Below the pieces are notes generated by a model. It saw only the letters and a program-made list of their open reading frames with translations, ran no database searches and was not told the DNA's origin. Positions 23,916-32,427 of a stretch of 37,339 nt of DNA are shown here, piece by piece. The stretch is from the NCBI GenBank assembly GCA_017625615.1, contig JAGAKP010000063.1, positions 1-37,339 of the forward strand, written 5' to 3'. The stretch's first letter is position 1; each line of letters opens with the position of its first letter. Both the position numbers and the translations under genes were made by a program. This stretch comes from Clostridia bacterium. Its GTDB lineage: Bacteria; Bacillota; Clostridia; Oscillospirales; CAG-382.

Positions 23916-25340
23916 TCAATATTCGTAGCCGGGCTCGCCGTAAATGAGCAGACCAAGCTCACTTGAAATAAATTCGTTTACGAATTCATTCCAGCCCACG
24001 ATCCCCATATCAACTACGTCTCTGGTTTTTTCGGGTAATTGGGGAATGGATTCTTCGGGAACAACGGTAACGTAAAAATTGAAATCTATCGTTTCGTCAT
24101 CGGAAATAAGAGTGTCAAGCACAAGGCTTATCTTTTCCCTGCTGACTAAAAGATTTCCCTTAAGAGAAGCCGTACTGCGCGCTTCCTCGGTCTGATAAGT
24201 ATCTACGCTTAAGGTGACGTCTCCCGTAGCTTTATTGAACAGATAGGAGGCGTTGAGTGCGTTTATAGTTTTCTCACCGTCAGAACCGTTTAAGGTGAAG
24301 GTATACTCGTAATTATCGCCTTCGGTCTTTTTTGCAAAGGCTGCATCGAAGGAAAGCGTCTCATCGTCGTAGGTTACGCTTCCGTCAAAAAGTATATCCT
24401 TCTTACCGAAAAGCGCTTCGATCTCCAGCAGAACGGGGTTTTCGTCATCGGAAACGGGCGTTACCGTACCATCGGCAACGATCCTTACGTATTCGTTGGT
24501 GCGTTTATTCAGGTAAACTTTAACGACTACGTCGATAACAAGATTTTCATCAATAGCTTTAATAATATCGTTATAATACTCCTCGGTATCCTTGGTGAAG
24601 TCCTCCTCGGTCTTTTCGTTTTCAAGAATTATTTCGAAAGCGGACTTAAGGGTCTCGTTTGTAAAAGCAAACTCCCCTACTATGCAATTTACGGATCTGT
24701 TATCCTTGTTTTTTGTCTTTTCCGTGGAAACTGTTTTAAGAAAATTGTTATACAAAGCCTTGCTGAGAGCGAGGGCTTTTTCATCGTCTTCCGAAAATTC
24801 GGAATTAAGGCTTTCCTTAAGTGTCTTTACAAATTCAACCAACTCGTCTACGGATTCGTCATCGACCTTGAATATCTCAACAAAATCGCTGTCGTCAAAA
24901 TCCTTTATGAATTTATCGAAATTTATGAGATAGGTCTTATCACTTCCGAAAACGTCTTTTCCGTTAGCGGCAAGTCTTTCCTTATCCAAAAAGATGCGGA
25001 AGGAAAGGTCGGTATCGTCGTATTTATAATCCGTATCAAAAACGAAGGAACGGTCTGTGATATCGTAATATATTTTTTCTTTTATGCGAAGAGCTTCGTC
25101 GTCGATCTCATGCTCAAATCCGATAGTCACCGATCCTTTGGGAAGCATGGAAATGAGATGCTTACCGATTTCGGCGTCATCGGTAAAAAAGGCACCGACG
25201 GTGTTTTCAGTTGCCTCCGTAATAACGCCGTAGGGATCTTTGGAAAGATCATCTTCGCTTATAGCGCTGCACGAAGAAAAGAGCAGGCAGCTTGCGGAAA
25301 GCATACATATTACCAACAAAAGAGAACATAATCTTTTCAT
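23916..25340 (-). CDS. Acidic lipoprotein of unknown function
   Basis: A 474-residue exported lipoprotein. The signal peptide ends in LLFSSC (Cys24). The mature part is strongly acidic (for example KDFDDSDFVEIFKVDDES) and alternates beta-like Thr/Val/Ile segments with charged helices, without a motif I can name. It is unlike the triplet at 4.6-9.3 kb in its C-terminus and lacks the VPE-VF-GTS ending, so it is a separate family or a remote relative. GTGAGG precedes the ATG. It has its own promoter and terminator. Confidence 0.82.
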   Translation of the reverse strand: MKRLCSLLLVICMLSASCLLFSSCSAISEDDLSKDPYGVITEATENTVGAFFTDDAEIGKHLISMLPKGSVTIGFEHEIDDEALRIKEKIYYDITDRSFVFDTDYKYDDTDLSFRIFLDKERLAANGKDVFGSDKTYLINFDKFIKDFDDSDFVEIFKVDDESVDELVEFVKTLKESLNSEFSEDDEKALALSKALYNNFLKTVSTEKTKNKDNRSVNCIVGEFAFTNETLKSAFEIILENEKTEEDFTKDTEEYYNDIIKAIDENLVIDVVVKVYLNKRTNEYVRIVADGTVTPVSDDENPVLLEIEALFGKKDILFDGSVTYDDETLSFDAAFAKKTEGDNYEYTFTLNGSDGEKTINALNASYLFNKATGDVTLSVDTYQTEEARSTASLKGNLLVSREKISLVLDTLISDDETIDFNFYVTVVPEESIPQLPEKTRDVVDMGIVGWNEFVNEFISSELGLLIYGEPGYEY

Positions 25341-25369
25341 ACTTTTACCTCACTTTATATTTATATTTT

Positions 25370-25398
25370 AATATATCATAAATACGTTCTTGTGTCAA
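25370..25398 (-). promoter_or_regulatory. Promoter of the acidic lipoprotein gene
   Basis: Minus strand TTGACA (25398-25393), a 17-base spacer and TATATT (25375-25370). Confidence 0.75.
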
Positions 25399-25443
25399 CC
25401 GTGTGTGTAAAACACGATCTTTTACAAAAATTTAAGTTTTTTA

Positions 25444-25472
25444 GTGACAACTATCCGCAGTTGTGGTATACT
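25444..25472 (+). promoter_or_regulatory. Promoter of the HD-domain gene
   Basis: GTGACA (25444-25449), a 17-base spacer ending in TGTGG, and TATACT (25467-25472), 34 bases before the ATG. Confidence 0.6.
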
Positions 25473-25506
25473 ATAAAAGTATGATACGTAAATTTTGGAG
25501 AAAACA

Positions 25507-26070
25507 ATGACACCGAGAGAGCTTATAGATTTTGCCACGACGGTTGGCAAATTAAAAACGACGTACCGTCACTGCTATACTGAGCACGACCGCAGAGAAA
25601 GCGTTGCAGACCATACTTGGCGTATCACCTTGATGGCAATGCTGTGCAAGGATGAATTTCCGGAAATTGATATTTTCAAAGTTATGGAAATGTGTCTTAT
25701 ACACGATTTCGGTGAGGCTGTCACGGGTGACATCCCTGCCTTTAACAAGACTTCCGTACACGAGGATATTGAGGAAAAGGCTATTGAAAAGCTTTTAAAG
25801 ATGCTTCCGCCCGAAAAAGAAAAGGAATTGAGCGCACTTTTTAAAGAAATGGAAGCTTTGGAAACGCCTGAAGCAAAGCTGTGGAAAGCTCTCGACAATA
25901 TGGAAGCGGTAATGGCTCATAACGAATCCGACCTTTCAACCTGGCTTCCCATAGAGTATGAAATGAATCTCACCTACGGCGAGCAGAACGTAGCGTGGTC
26001 TGAATGGACGAAGGAGCTGAAGGCTGAAATAAACAAGGACACGAGAAAAAAATTAAACAGTAAGCAGTAA
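25507..26070 (+). CDS. HD-domain hydrolase, YfbR-like 5'-deoxynucleotidase
   Basis: A 187-residue all-helical HD phosphohydrolase. The metal ligands are His36 in ADHTWR and His66-Asp67 in LIHDFGEAVTGDIPA, with a later Asp in DNMEAV. The ADHTWR and HDFGEAVTGDIP motifs are those of the HD_3/YfbR group, which remove phosphate from deoxynucleoside monophosphates. GGAG six bases before the ATG at 25507 decides the start against a TTG at 25495. It is a one-gene unit; its terminator is shared with the convergent ABC gene. The exact nucleotide preference is not readable. Confidence 0.88.
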   Translation: MTPRELIDFATTVGKLKTTYRHCYTEHDRRESVADHTWRITLMAMLCKDEFPEIDIFKVMEMCLIHDFGEAVTGDIPAFNKTSVHEDIEEKAIEKLLKMLPPEKEKELSALFKEMEALETPEAKLWKALDNMEAVMAHNESDLSTWLPIEYEMNLTYGEQNVAWSEWTKELKAEINKDTRKKLNSKQ

Positions 26071-26077
26071 ATAATAC

Positions 26078-26105
26078 GAGCAGTCAATTATGACTGCTCT
26101 TTTTT
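26078..26105. terminator. Bidirectional terminator between HD gene and malK-type gene
   Basis: GAGCAGTCA (26078-26086) pairs with TGACTGCTC (26091-26099) and T6 follows. The last codons and TGA stop (26084) of the ABC ATPase gene lie inside this hairpin. Confidence 0.85.
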
Positions 26106-27187
26106 AACGTATTTTCCCCAGTTACCGGATCAAAAAAGTGAAGCGCCTGCTTACGGAAGCCGAAGGATACCGTATTGTGAAGTGAAAGACGCTCCTTATC
26201 ACTCTCGGAAAGATCGAGAGTGGGTACGCGGATTATAACACGTCCGTCCTCTGCGGTTTTAAGATGGAGGTGTAATTCGCTTCCCATCATTTCCGAAACG
26301 ATTATTTCCCCGCACATACTTCCCTTTTCAGTAAGATAAACGTGCTCGGGACGGATGCCTACCGTCACTTCCCCCTTTACCGACGGATCCTTTATCTGCA
26401 TCTCTCCTCCGCAGACGGAAAGGATCTGCTTTCCTCCCTTTTCCGTTACGATACCTTTAAAGAAGTTCATCGGAGGCGAACCGATAAATCCTGCCACGAA
26501 TATATTTGCAGGTGTGTCGAAGACCTCCTGCGGTGTGCCGACCTGCTGAATAACGCCGTCACGCATTATAACGATGCGGTCGCCCAGGGTCATCGCCTCG
26601 GTCTGATCGTGCGTAACGTATATAAAGGTGGTGTTTATCTTTTCACGGAGCTGCATTATCTCCGCACGCATCTGATTTCGAAGCTTTGCATCGAGATTGG
26701 ATAAGGGCTCGTCCATTAAAAAAACCTGCGGTACGCGTACTATAGCGCGTCCTATGGCTACGCGCTGGCGCTGACCGCCCGAAAGAGCACGGGGCGTTCT
26801 TGCCAAAAGATCTGAAATGCCAAGTATCTCTGCCGCTTCAAGTACACGGCGGTGGATCTCGTCACGCTTAACTCTGCGCAAGGTCAGACCGAACGCCATA
26901 TTCTCGTATACGGACATATGAGGATATAAAGCGTAGTTCTGAAATACCATTGCGATATCTCTGTCCTTGGGCTCTGCATCGTTTACCCGTCTTCCGCCGA
27001 TATAGATATCGCCCTCGGTTATATCCTCAAGTCCCGCAACCATACGCAAGGTAGTGCTTTTTCCGCAGCCCGAAGGACCTACGAATACCACAAATTCCTT
27101 ATCGTTTATTTCGAGATCAAAGTTTTTTACCGCGGTAAAACCGCCCTTGTATATTTTTTTGACGCCTTTTAAAACAACACTTGCCAA
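26084..27187 (-). CDS. ABC transporter ATP-binding protein, MalK/MsmK/UgpC type
   Basis: A 367-residue ATPase that would power the sugar importer encoded just upstream. It shows Walker A GPSGCGKST (38-46), a Q-loop at VFQNYALYPH, signature LSGGQRQR (135-142), Walker B VFLMDEPLSNLD (155-166) and a C-terminal TOBE-type regulatory part from about 240, as in MalK proteins that serve oligosaccharide transporters. The start is taken as the TTG at 27187 because it gives the usual SVVLKGVKKIY opening and AAGGAG lies 9 bases upstream; a longer frame would overlap the permease gene. MsmK-type ATPases can also serve several importers. Confidence 0.92.
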   Translation of the reverse strand: MASVVLKGVKKIYKGGFTAVKNFDLEINDKEFVVFVGPSGCGKSTTLRMVAGLEDITEGDIYIGGRRVNDAEPKDRDIAMVFQNYALYPHMSVYENMAFGLTLRRVKRDEIHRRVLEAAEILGISDLLARTPRALSGGQRQRVAIGRAIVRVPQVFLMDEPLSNLDAKLRNQMRAEIMQLREKINTTFIYVTHDQTEAMTLGDRIVIMRDGVIQQVGTPQEVFDTPANIFVAGFIGSPPMNFFKGIVTEKGGKQILSVCGGEMQIKDPSVKGEVTVGIRPEHVYLTEKGSMCGEIIVSEMMGSELHLHLKTAEDGRVIIRVPTLDLSESDKERLSLHNTVSFGFRKQALHFFDPVTGENTLKKSSHN

Positions 27188-27210
27188 AACAGACTGCTCC
27201 TTAAGAAATA

Positions 27211-28065
27211 TCAACCTTTGACTGCACCGCCCGTAATGCCTTCGACGTAATAACGCTGAAGCATCATAAACAACACGGTAACGGGCAACGCCACCAGAAG
27301 ACCGCCTGCACAAAAGACGGTATAGTAATTGTTGATATGCTCGCGGTCAAGGAGTGTAAACAATCCCACCGCCACGTTATACGCTTCTTCGTAACCAAAT
27401 GATATGAGAGACGCGAACATATAGTCGCCCCAAGGCGCGATAAACGCCATCATTACGGTATATATGATTATCGGCTTTGCCATTGGCATTATGATTTTGA
27501 AAAACACCCTTGCCCTGCCCGCACCGTCGATGCGCGCGGCTTCGTCAAGAGAACGTGGGATGGTATCGAAAAATCCCTTCGCCACGTAATACCCCATTCC
27601 CGAGCTGCCTGCGTACACAAGTATAAGTCCCGGCACGGAGCCCGGTCCGGTAAAGCCGATGAGCTTTAAAATGAAGTATACTGCTATCATTGACAAAAAT
27701 CCGGGAAACATTCCCAAAACAAGAATTATATTCATCAAAAGCCGTCTGCCGCGAAACCGTATACGGGAAAGTGCGTAGCTTACTGAAAGGACGAAGGCGG
27801 TCTGTATAACCGAAGTAAACAAAGCAATTATAAAAGTATTGAGATACCAACGGAGAAAGCTCGTCTGTGTAAACAGTATTTTAAAATTAGCAAGTGACCA
27901 TTCCTTTGGAATAACGTAGCTTACCATACTCCGTGATTCGCCGCGGAACGCCTGAAGTACAAGATACACGAAGGGCAGCAGCCACAATATGCACAGCGCG
28001 GTAAGAAGGATATATACAGCCGTGTTGGAGGCACGGTGTTTCTTGTTTGAAGATATTGTTTTCAT
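27211..28065 (-). CDS. Sugar ABC transporter permease, MalG type
   Basis: A 284-residue membrane protein with six hydrophobic segments and the EAA loop EAARIDGAG (175-183), which docks to the ATPase. It overlaps the MalF-type gene by 4 bases (ATGA), so the two permeases are translated together and should pair in the membrane. With malE- and malF-type genes upstream it fits maltose or maltodextrin uptake. Confidence 0.93.
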   Translation of the reverse strand: MKTISSNKKHRASNTAVYILLTALCILWLLPFVYLVLQAFRGESRSMVSYVIPKEWSLANFKILFTQTSFLRWYLNTFIIALFTSVIQTAFVLSVSYALSRIRFRGRRLLMNIILVLGMFPGFLSMIAVYFILKLIGFTGPGSVPGLILVYAGSSGMGYYVAKGFFDTIPRSLDEAARIDGAGRARVFFKIIMPMAKPIIIYTVMMAFIAPWGDYMFASLISFGYEEAYNVAVGLFTLLDREHINNYYTVFCAGGLLVALPVTVLFMMLQRYYVEGITGGAVKG

Positions 28066-29573
28066 TGGAAGTTTTCCTCGTTTTTCACCGAAGATGAAAG
28101 ATTATATACGACAAGAGAAATACCCGCAACCACGACGAAGGTCATAATGCCGATAACTGCTGCCATTTTATAGTCGTTGTCAGTAAGTGTCAGCTTGTAC
28201 AGCCACGTAATAAGGAGATCGGTATATCCTGCGCCGCCCGTAAAATCGGTGGTTTTGGGTGCACCGCCCGTGAGAAGGTAGATCACGTTAAAGTTATTGA
28301 TATTTCCCACGAAGGTGGTGAGCAGATAAGGTCCCGTAACGAACAGCATATATGGCATGGTTATCTTTGTAAACCGCCGTATACCGCCTGCGCCGTCTAT
28401 TCGGGCGGATTCATACAGATCTGCGGGAATGTTCATCAGTATTCCCGTTGCTATGAGCATCGTATAAGGAATACCGAGCCAAAGGTTTACCGCTATTACT
28501 GTTATGCGTGCCAATATGGGGTCTGTCAGCCATTTTATTCCTTGTGTTATGATTCCCAGATCCCTTAAAACGCCGTTGATCACACCGTCGTCGGCAAGCA
28601 TTTTTGAAATAAGAAGCAGCGATACGAATTGGGGAACGGCAATTGTGATGACCAACAGAGTGCGAAAGCCTTTTTTGAACCTTATTCCCTTTTTATTTAT
28701 AAGCAGAGCTACGAGAATACCGAACAGATAATTGGTAAAGGTCGCGAAAAACGCCCAAAGCAGTGTCCACACGAGTATCTCGCCGAAGGTGAAAGCAAAT
28801 TTTCCGTCGGAAGCCTGAACACCGAGCAGATTTTTAAAGTTCGCAAGTCCTACCCAAGTAAACAGCTTTCCAGGAGGAAGATGGGTGTAATCGTAATTTG
28901 TGAAAGCTACGAGGATCATAAAAAACAAGGGTATTACCGTAAAAACAAGAATACCCGTAAGCGGCAGTGCCAAAAGGGTTTTGTAATACTGACTGTCCGC
29001 CAGTGCGCGGATATCGTCACGGGCGCTTTTTGGACGTATCCCCTTCTCAATAAGCGATTGCGCCTTTCCGTTCTGGCGGACGTTCACAAACCAAGTGTAT
29101 ATATAGCCGATACAGAAAAATATTGTAAGAGTGCCGTAAAGCAAGATCTTTAAGCTGTTATCGCGGTATTCTATAACTTCAAGCCCGTATTCGTTAATAA
29201 CCGTTACGGCTGCAACGTCGCCTAAATTATCGAGCTTTGAAATAAACTCGATACCGAAAAACAGCATATATAAAATAAAAACAAGCTGAAACCCCAGAAA
29301 CAGTATTCCTCGCAACGCCTGACCGCGGAAAAGCTGTCCGAAACCCATAATAAAATAAGAAATACGGGTAAAAATATCACCTTTTACAAAGGTGCGTACC
29401 GTTTCTTTTATAACGCTTATAACGCTTTTAAAGAATTTTACTATTCCGCCAACGCCTTTTTTTATTATGCTTACCATTCCCGCGGGAACGGATAAAAGAA
29501 ACCACAGAAATTTATATAAAAGCTTTTGCAAACCGTTAAGCTTATGAAAATCAAGTGAATCACGGTTCAACAT
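28062..29573 (-). CDS. Sugar ABC transporter permease, MalF type, with N-terminal membrane extension
   Basis: A 503-residue permease. The EAA loop ESARIDGAG is at 388-396. The ABC permease core starts near residue 195. Before it lies a long extension with extra hydrophobic segments (about 85-110 and 142-163) and a connecting region; large N-terminal parts also occur in known MalF proteins. The ending GGAGYTDLLITWLYKLT is typical of MalF, which supports maltodextrin as substrate. It is separated from the binding-protein gene by a strong hairpin and overlaps the next permease by 4 bases. Confidence 0.92.
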   Translation of the reverse strand: MLNRDSLDFHKLNGLQKLLYKFLWFLLSVPAGMVSIIKKGVGGIVKFFKSVISVIKETVRTFVKGDIFTRISYFIMGFGQLFRGQALRGILFLGFQLVFILYMLFFGIEFISKLDNLGDVAAVTVINEYGLEVIEYRDNSLKILLYGTLTIFFCIGYIYTWFVNVRQNGKAQSLIEKGIRPKSARDDIRALADSQYYKTLLALPLTGILVFTVIPLFFMILVAFTNYDYTHLPPGKLFTWVGLANFKNLLGVQASDGKFAFTFGEILVWTLLWAFFATFTNYLFGILVALLINKKGIRFKKGFRTLLVITIAVPQFVSLLLISKMLADDGVINGVLRDLGIITQGIKWLTDPILARITVIAVNLWLGIPYTMLIATGILMNIPADLYESARIDGAGGIRRFTKITMPYMLFVTGPYLLTTFVGNINNFNVIYLLTGGAPKTTDFTGGAGYTDLLITWLYKLTLTDNDYKMAAVIGIMTFVVVAGISLVVYNLSSSVKNEENFQ

Positions 29574-29595
29574 AAATAATGTACCCTTCCTGCCC

Positions 29596-29631
29596 GCAGA
29601 CAGCCGTCTTTATTTTTAAACGGCTGTCTGC
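29596..29631 (-). terminator. Intercistronic hairpin between malE- and malF-type genes
   Basis: GCAGACAGCCGT (29596-29607) pairs perfectly over 12 bases with 29620-29631, 12-base loop. On the minus strand it is followed by GGGCAGGAAGG rather than a T tract, so it is more likely an mRNA-stabilising or partial stop element that raises binding-protein levels over the permeases. Confidence 0.6.
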
Positions 29632-29639
29632 ACATATGC

Positions 29640-30908
29640 TTATTTCGCGCCTTTGAGATCGGATTCAAAGGATTTAAGTGCTTCTAAAAGCTGATCATCG
29701 GAGTAATTTTTGAATTTTCCGCTGTTAAGGTCAGTTCCGAAGGCTTCGGTGATATTCCAGAATTCGTTGGGATACTGACCTTGGGGGATCGAATATTCAA
29801 GCTGTTCGCCCAAGGCGGAAAGTGCTAAGTCGTTCTTTACCGATTGGGTATTCTGAACCTTTATATTGGAAGGACCCCATCCCTTTTCCTTAAAGCGGGT
29901 AGCCTGCATGGTCTCGCCCGTAAGGAATGACGCAAGGGCGTGGCAAAATACCAATCTGTCCGAATCCTTTTGAGGCTTGACGCCGATAAGCTTATATCCG
30001 CCGAAGGAACCCATCTGATATTCTTTGTCTTCCACCATAAAGGTGGGCAATTTTGCGGCGGCGTAGTTTTCTCCGAGATAACCCATAACGGTTGCGGAAT
30101 CCCACACGCCGGATATCAGCACTACCGCATCACCGCCTTGGGGATTAAATTTAGATGCCGCGTTTTCACTTTGAACGAATGCAGGGTGAGAAGTAAGAGA
30201 TATCATGCCCTTTAACCCTATAACGCCCTTTTCCGTTGCAAGGGTGCTGTTACAGCCGGTGATATTTCCGCTCTTATCCACGTCGTAGCCGATAAAGGCG
30301 CCGGCGCCGAAAAAGAAGGTTACGTTATACCATCCGCTTTGCATATTCATATAGAATTTTTTATTTGCCGCTTGGCAGTCGTCAAGTATTTTTTCAAGTG
30401 ACGATGGATCTGTAACTACCGATTTATCGTAATACATAAAGTAGCCGTTATCCGCCGTTTCAGGATATGCGTAGGTCTTGTTATCAAGTGTAGCGGCGTT
30501 TACCGAGCCCTCAACGTTTTCGGTCTTTACCTTTTCAAGGAAATTGCCGCCCAAGGGTGAAAGTGCACCTGCCGCTACGAGACGGGCAAGCTGATCCTGC
30601 GCAAATCCGAAAATATCTGCGCCCGCATCAACGTCGGTGAGCATTTGAGTTGCCGCGTTGTCCTCGCTCATTGCAGACACGGTAACGTAATATTTGCCAG
30701 CGTATTCCTTGCCGTCCTGCTTCAGCCAATCATTTACCGCCTTTTGAGTAAGAGACACCACTTCATCGGGAGCCCACACGCGGATCTCGGTCCTTTTTCC
30801 GCTTTGGGACACCTCAGAGACATCGCCGCTGCCAAAGCAAGCCGAAAAAGCAGTTACGGTTAAAATAACCGACAAAATAAAAGATAATGCTTTAATGTGT
30901 TTTATCAT
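29640..30908 (-). CDS. Maltose/maltodextrin-type solute-binding lipoprotein (MalE type)
   Basis: A 422-residue extracellular binding protein, family 1. The signal peptide ends in FSAC (Cys24), so it is tethered to the membrane. EIRVWAPDEVVSLTQKAVNDW begins the mature domain, and GVWDSATVMGYLG and GSFGGYKLIGVKP are typical of MalE-like proteins. It is the first gene of a four-gene importer unit (E-F-G-K). Maltodextrin is likely; the binding site cannot be judged from sequence alone. Confidence 0.93.
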   Translation of the reverse strand: MIKHIKALSFILSVILTVTAFSACFGSGDVSEVSQSGKRTEIRVWAPDEVVSLTQKAVNDWLKQDGKEYAGKYYVTVSAMSEDNAATQMLTDVDAGADIFGFAQDQLARLVAAGALSPLGGNFLEKVKTENVEGSVNAATLDNKTYAYPETADNGYFMYYDKSVVTDPSSLEKILDDCQAANKKFYMNMQSGWYNVTFFFGAGAFIGYDVDKSGNITGCNSTLATEKGVIGLKGMISLTSHPAFVQSENAASKFNPQGGDAVVLISGVWDSATVMGYLGENYAAAKLPTFMVEDKEYQMGSFGGYKLIGVKPQKDSDRLVFCHALASFLTGETMQATRFKEKGWGPSNIKVQNTQSVKNDLALSALGEQLEYSIPQGQYPNEFWNITEAFGTDLNSGKFKNYSDDQLLEALKSFESDLKGAK

Positions 30909-30943
30909 TGTTTTTCCTCATTTATAACAGAATTTTCTGCGCT

Positions 30944-30972
30944 CATATATAAGTTATACCCAAATAATTCAA
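30944..30972 (-). promoter_or_regulatory. Probable promoter of the sugar importer operon
   Basis: Minus strand TTGAAT (30972-30967), a 17-base spacer and TATATG (30949-30944). A TATAAC lies inside the spacer, so the exact -10 is uncertain. No LacI-type operator palindrome was noticed. Confidence 0.45.
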
Positions 30973-30993
30973 AATCATAAACGAAAAAGAAAA

Positions 30994-31023
30994 AAGCATC
31001 GGAACTTTTGAATTCCGATGCTT
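30994..31023 (-). terminator. Terminator of the second sigma factor gene
   Basis: AAGCATCGGAA pairs with TTCCGATGCTT, 11-base stem with an 8-base loop; on the minus strand it is followed by TTTTCTTTTTCG. Confidence 0.85.
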
Positions 31024-31027
31024 AACG

Positions 31028-32314
31028 CTATAAAATGTAATCGGTTATACAGTCATACCAGTTTACGTAAAGATTTCCGTTAACGATTATAGTATCGTTT
31101 TCGGGAAGCATTTCCTTCCAGGTTTTTTCGTAGCCTTCATACTTCCAATCGTTACGGTTAAATCTGCGCCAAAGAACAGTCTTTCCGTTTTTGTCGATAT
31201 ACTGCAAGGACGCCGCGCCGTCGATATAGGTATAACAATCCATAATACATACGGTATCGTAGGTTTTGCCGTTTATCGTTACCTCGTATCGTCCAACGAT
31301 ATCTAAAAGAAAATCCTTTTCTTTTGCTACGTATTGTTTTCCATCAAAAATAATGTCGCCTTTGGGAGAAATATTCGTTTCATTTCCGCAGTTATCTTCT
31401 CCAAAGCCCCAGTTTCCGAGAAAAGCGTCGCCGTCAAGAAAGGTGTAATAACGCTTTATGCCACCCTCAAAATGACTTTCGGCGAGCAGACGGCAGTGAG
31501 TATCGGTAAGCTGCGCCACAAAGCTTCGCTCTACTTTGCTTTGACCGCCTGCACTGTTGTATCCCATAGGATCGGTTTCTACAGCAACTATTTCAACACC
31601 TTCGATCCCGTGAACCTCCGCTTTTCCAACTGCGGACATTTCACATAACTCGCCTCTCTTGCGCGAAGGATGGTCATACATTGCCCAAGACAGTTTTTCT
31701 CCCTCCTTTGGAACAATAAACCAACCCATAATCTCTTCCCACTTTACGGGAAATGTCGGCTTTTCGATTTTCTTTATACTATATTCGGGTAAATAATCAG
31801 GTAGTTTTTTCATAATTAACGCTCCTATCTGTTTCGGATGATAAGGATAAATTTCTTTAAAATGCTCTTTAGCAGAATGTAATCTGCTTTTCACGGTGCC
31901 AAGAGGCACACCGAGAAGATTGGCAATTTCAGTTTGTCTGTATTCCTTCCAAAAATAAAGATAAAGTATTTGTTTATCCTTATCGCCGAGCTTTTCTAAA
32001 GTATCTCTTACAGCAGAAACAGTTGTCCTTCCGCTGACGCCGTAGCCGTTTTTAATATAAGAGATATTTTCAATAGGTATCTCAAGATTACCGGCTTTTT
32101 CGCGGAAATAACTATTTATTCTGTTACGCGCAATACTTAAAAGCCAGCTTTTGAAGGAATCAACGTTTTTTAAAGCCCCAAAGCTTCGGTATGCGGCTAT
32201 GTGAACGTCCTGAAGAATGTCGTCACAGTCAAATTTATCGTTTACTTTGAAGCGGATGAAACGCTGAAGAGCAGATAAGTTTTCGTAGTACAGCTTTTCA
32301 AAGGTATTTTCCAT
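31028..32314 (-). CDS. ECF-class RNA polymerase sigma factor with a ~270-residue C-terminal extension
   Basis: A 428-residue protein. Sigma region 2 covers about 5-72 (DCDDILQDVHIAAYRSF) and region 4 about 102-154 (RQTEIANLLGVPLGTVKSRLHSAK). Residues 160-428 are a soluble, Trp- and Tyr-rich extension of beta character (for example GRYEVTINGKTYDTVCIMDCY) that I do not recognise. No anti-sigma gene follows. The ATG at 32314 is chosen because AAGGAGGGATGAT precedes it. Upstream lies the motif CCGAACCTTTTT, and 16 bases after GAACC a CGTC, which together fit an ECF promoter, so it may drive its own expression. Confidence 0.87.
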   Translation of the reverse strand: MENTFEKLYYENLSALQRFIRFKVNDKFDCDDILQDVHIAAYRSFGALKNVDSFKSWLLSIARNRINSYFREKAGNLEIPIENISYIKNGYGVSGRTTVSAVRDTLEKLGDKDKQILYLYFWKEYRQTEIANLLGVPLGTVKSRLHSAKEHFKEIYPYHPKQIGALIMKKLPDYLPEYSIKKIEKPTFPVKWEEIMGWFIVPKEGEKLSWAMYDHPSRKRGELCEMSAVGKAEVHGIEGVEIVAVETDPMGYNSAGGQSKVERSFVAQLTDTHCRLLAESHFEGGIKRYYTFLDGDAFLGNWGFGEDNCGNETNISPKGDIIFDGKQYVAKEKDFLLDIVGRYEVTINGKTYDTVCIMDCYTYIDGAASLQYIDKNGKTVLWRRFNRNDWKYEGYEKTWKEMLPENDTIIVNGNLYVNWYDCITDYIL

Positions 32315-32363
32315 ATCATCCCTCCTTTCAAAAAAGTGTCTTGAAACCGGTTTCACTTATAAA

Positions 32364-32390
32364 GACGTAAAAAATATGAAAAAGGTTCGG
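32364..32390 (-). promoter_or_regulatory. Candidate ECF-type promoter of the second sigma gene
   Basis: Minus strand CCGAACCTTTTT (32390-32379), then 16 bases between GAACC and CGTC (about 32367-32364). This matches the general ECF pattern of a GAAC-type -35 with T's and a CGTC/CGTA -10. The 12-base motif is identical to the one before the other extended sigma gene. Confidence 0.5.
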
Positions 32391-32400
32391 TAATAATTGA

Positions 32401-32425
32401 AAACGGGCAAAAAATTTGCCCGTTT
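32401..32425 (-). terminator. Terminator of the folT-folC operon
   Basis: AAACGGGCAAA (32401-32411) pairs perfectly with TTTGCCCGTTT (32415-32425); the minus strand continues with TTTCAATTATT. Confidence 0.75.
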
Positions 32426-32427
32426 AG

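Noticed and set aside
23567..23919. Peptides VGVTGFEPATSSSRTTRS on the plus strand and an N-terminal extension of the nuclease frame on the minus strand
   Set aside because: Both are translations of tRNA-Pro, a well-known false protein signal. The nuclease start is set at 23643.
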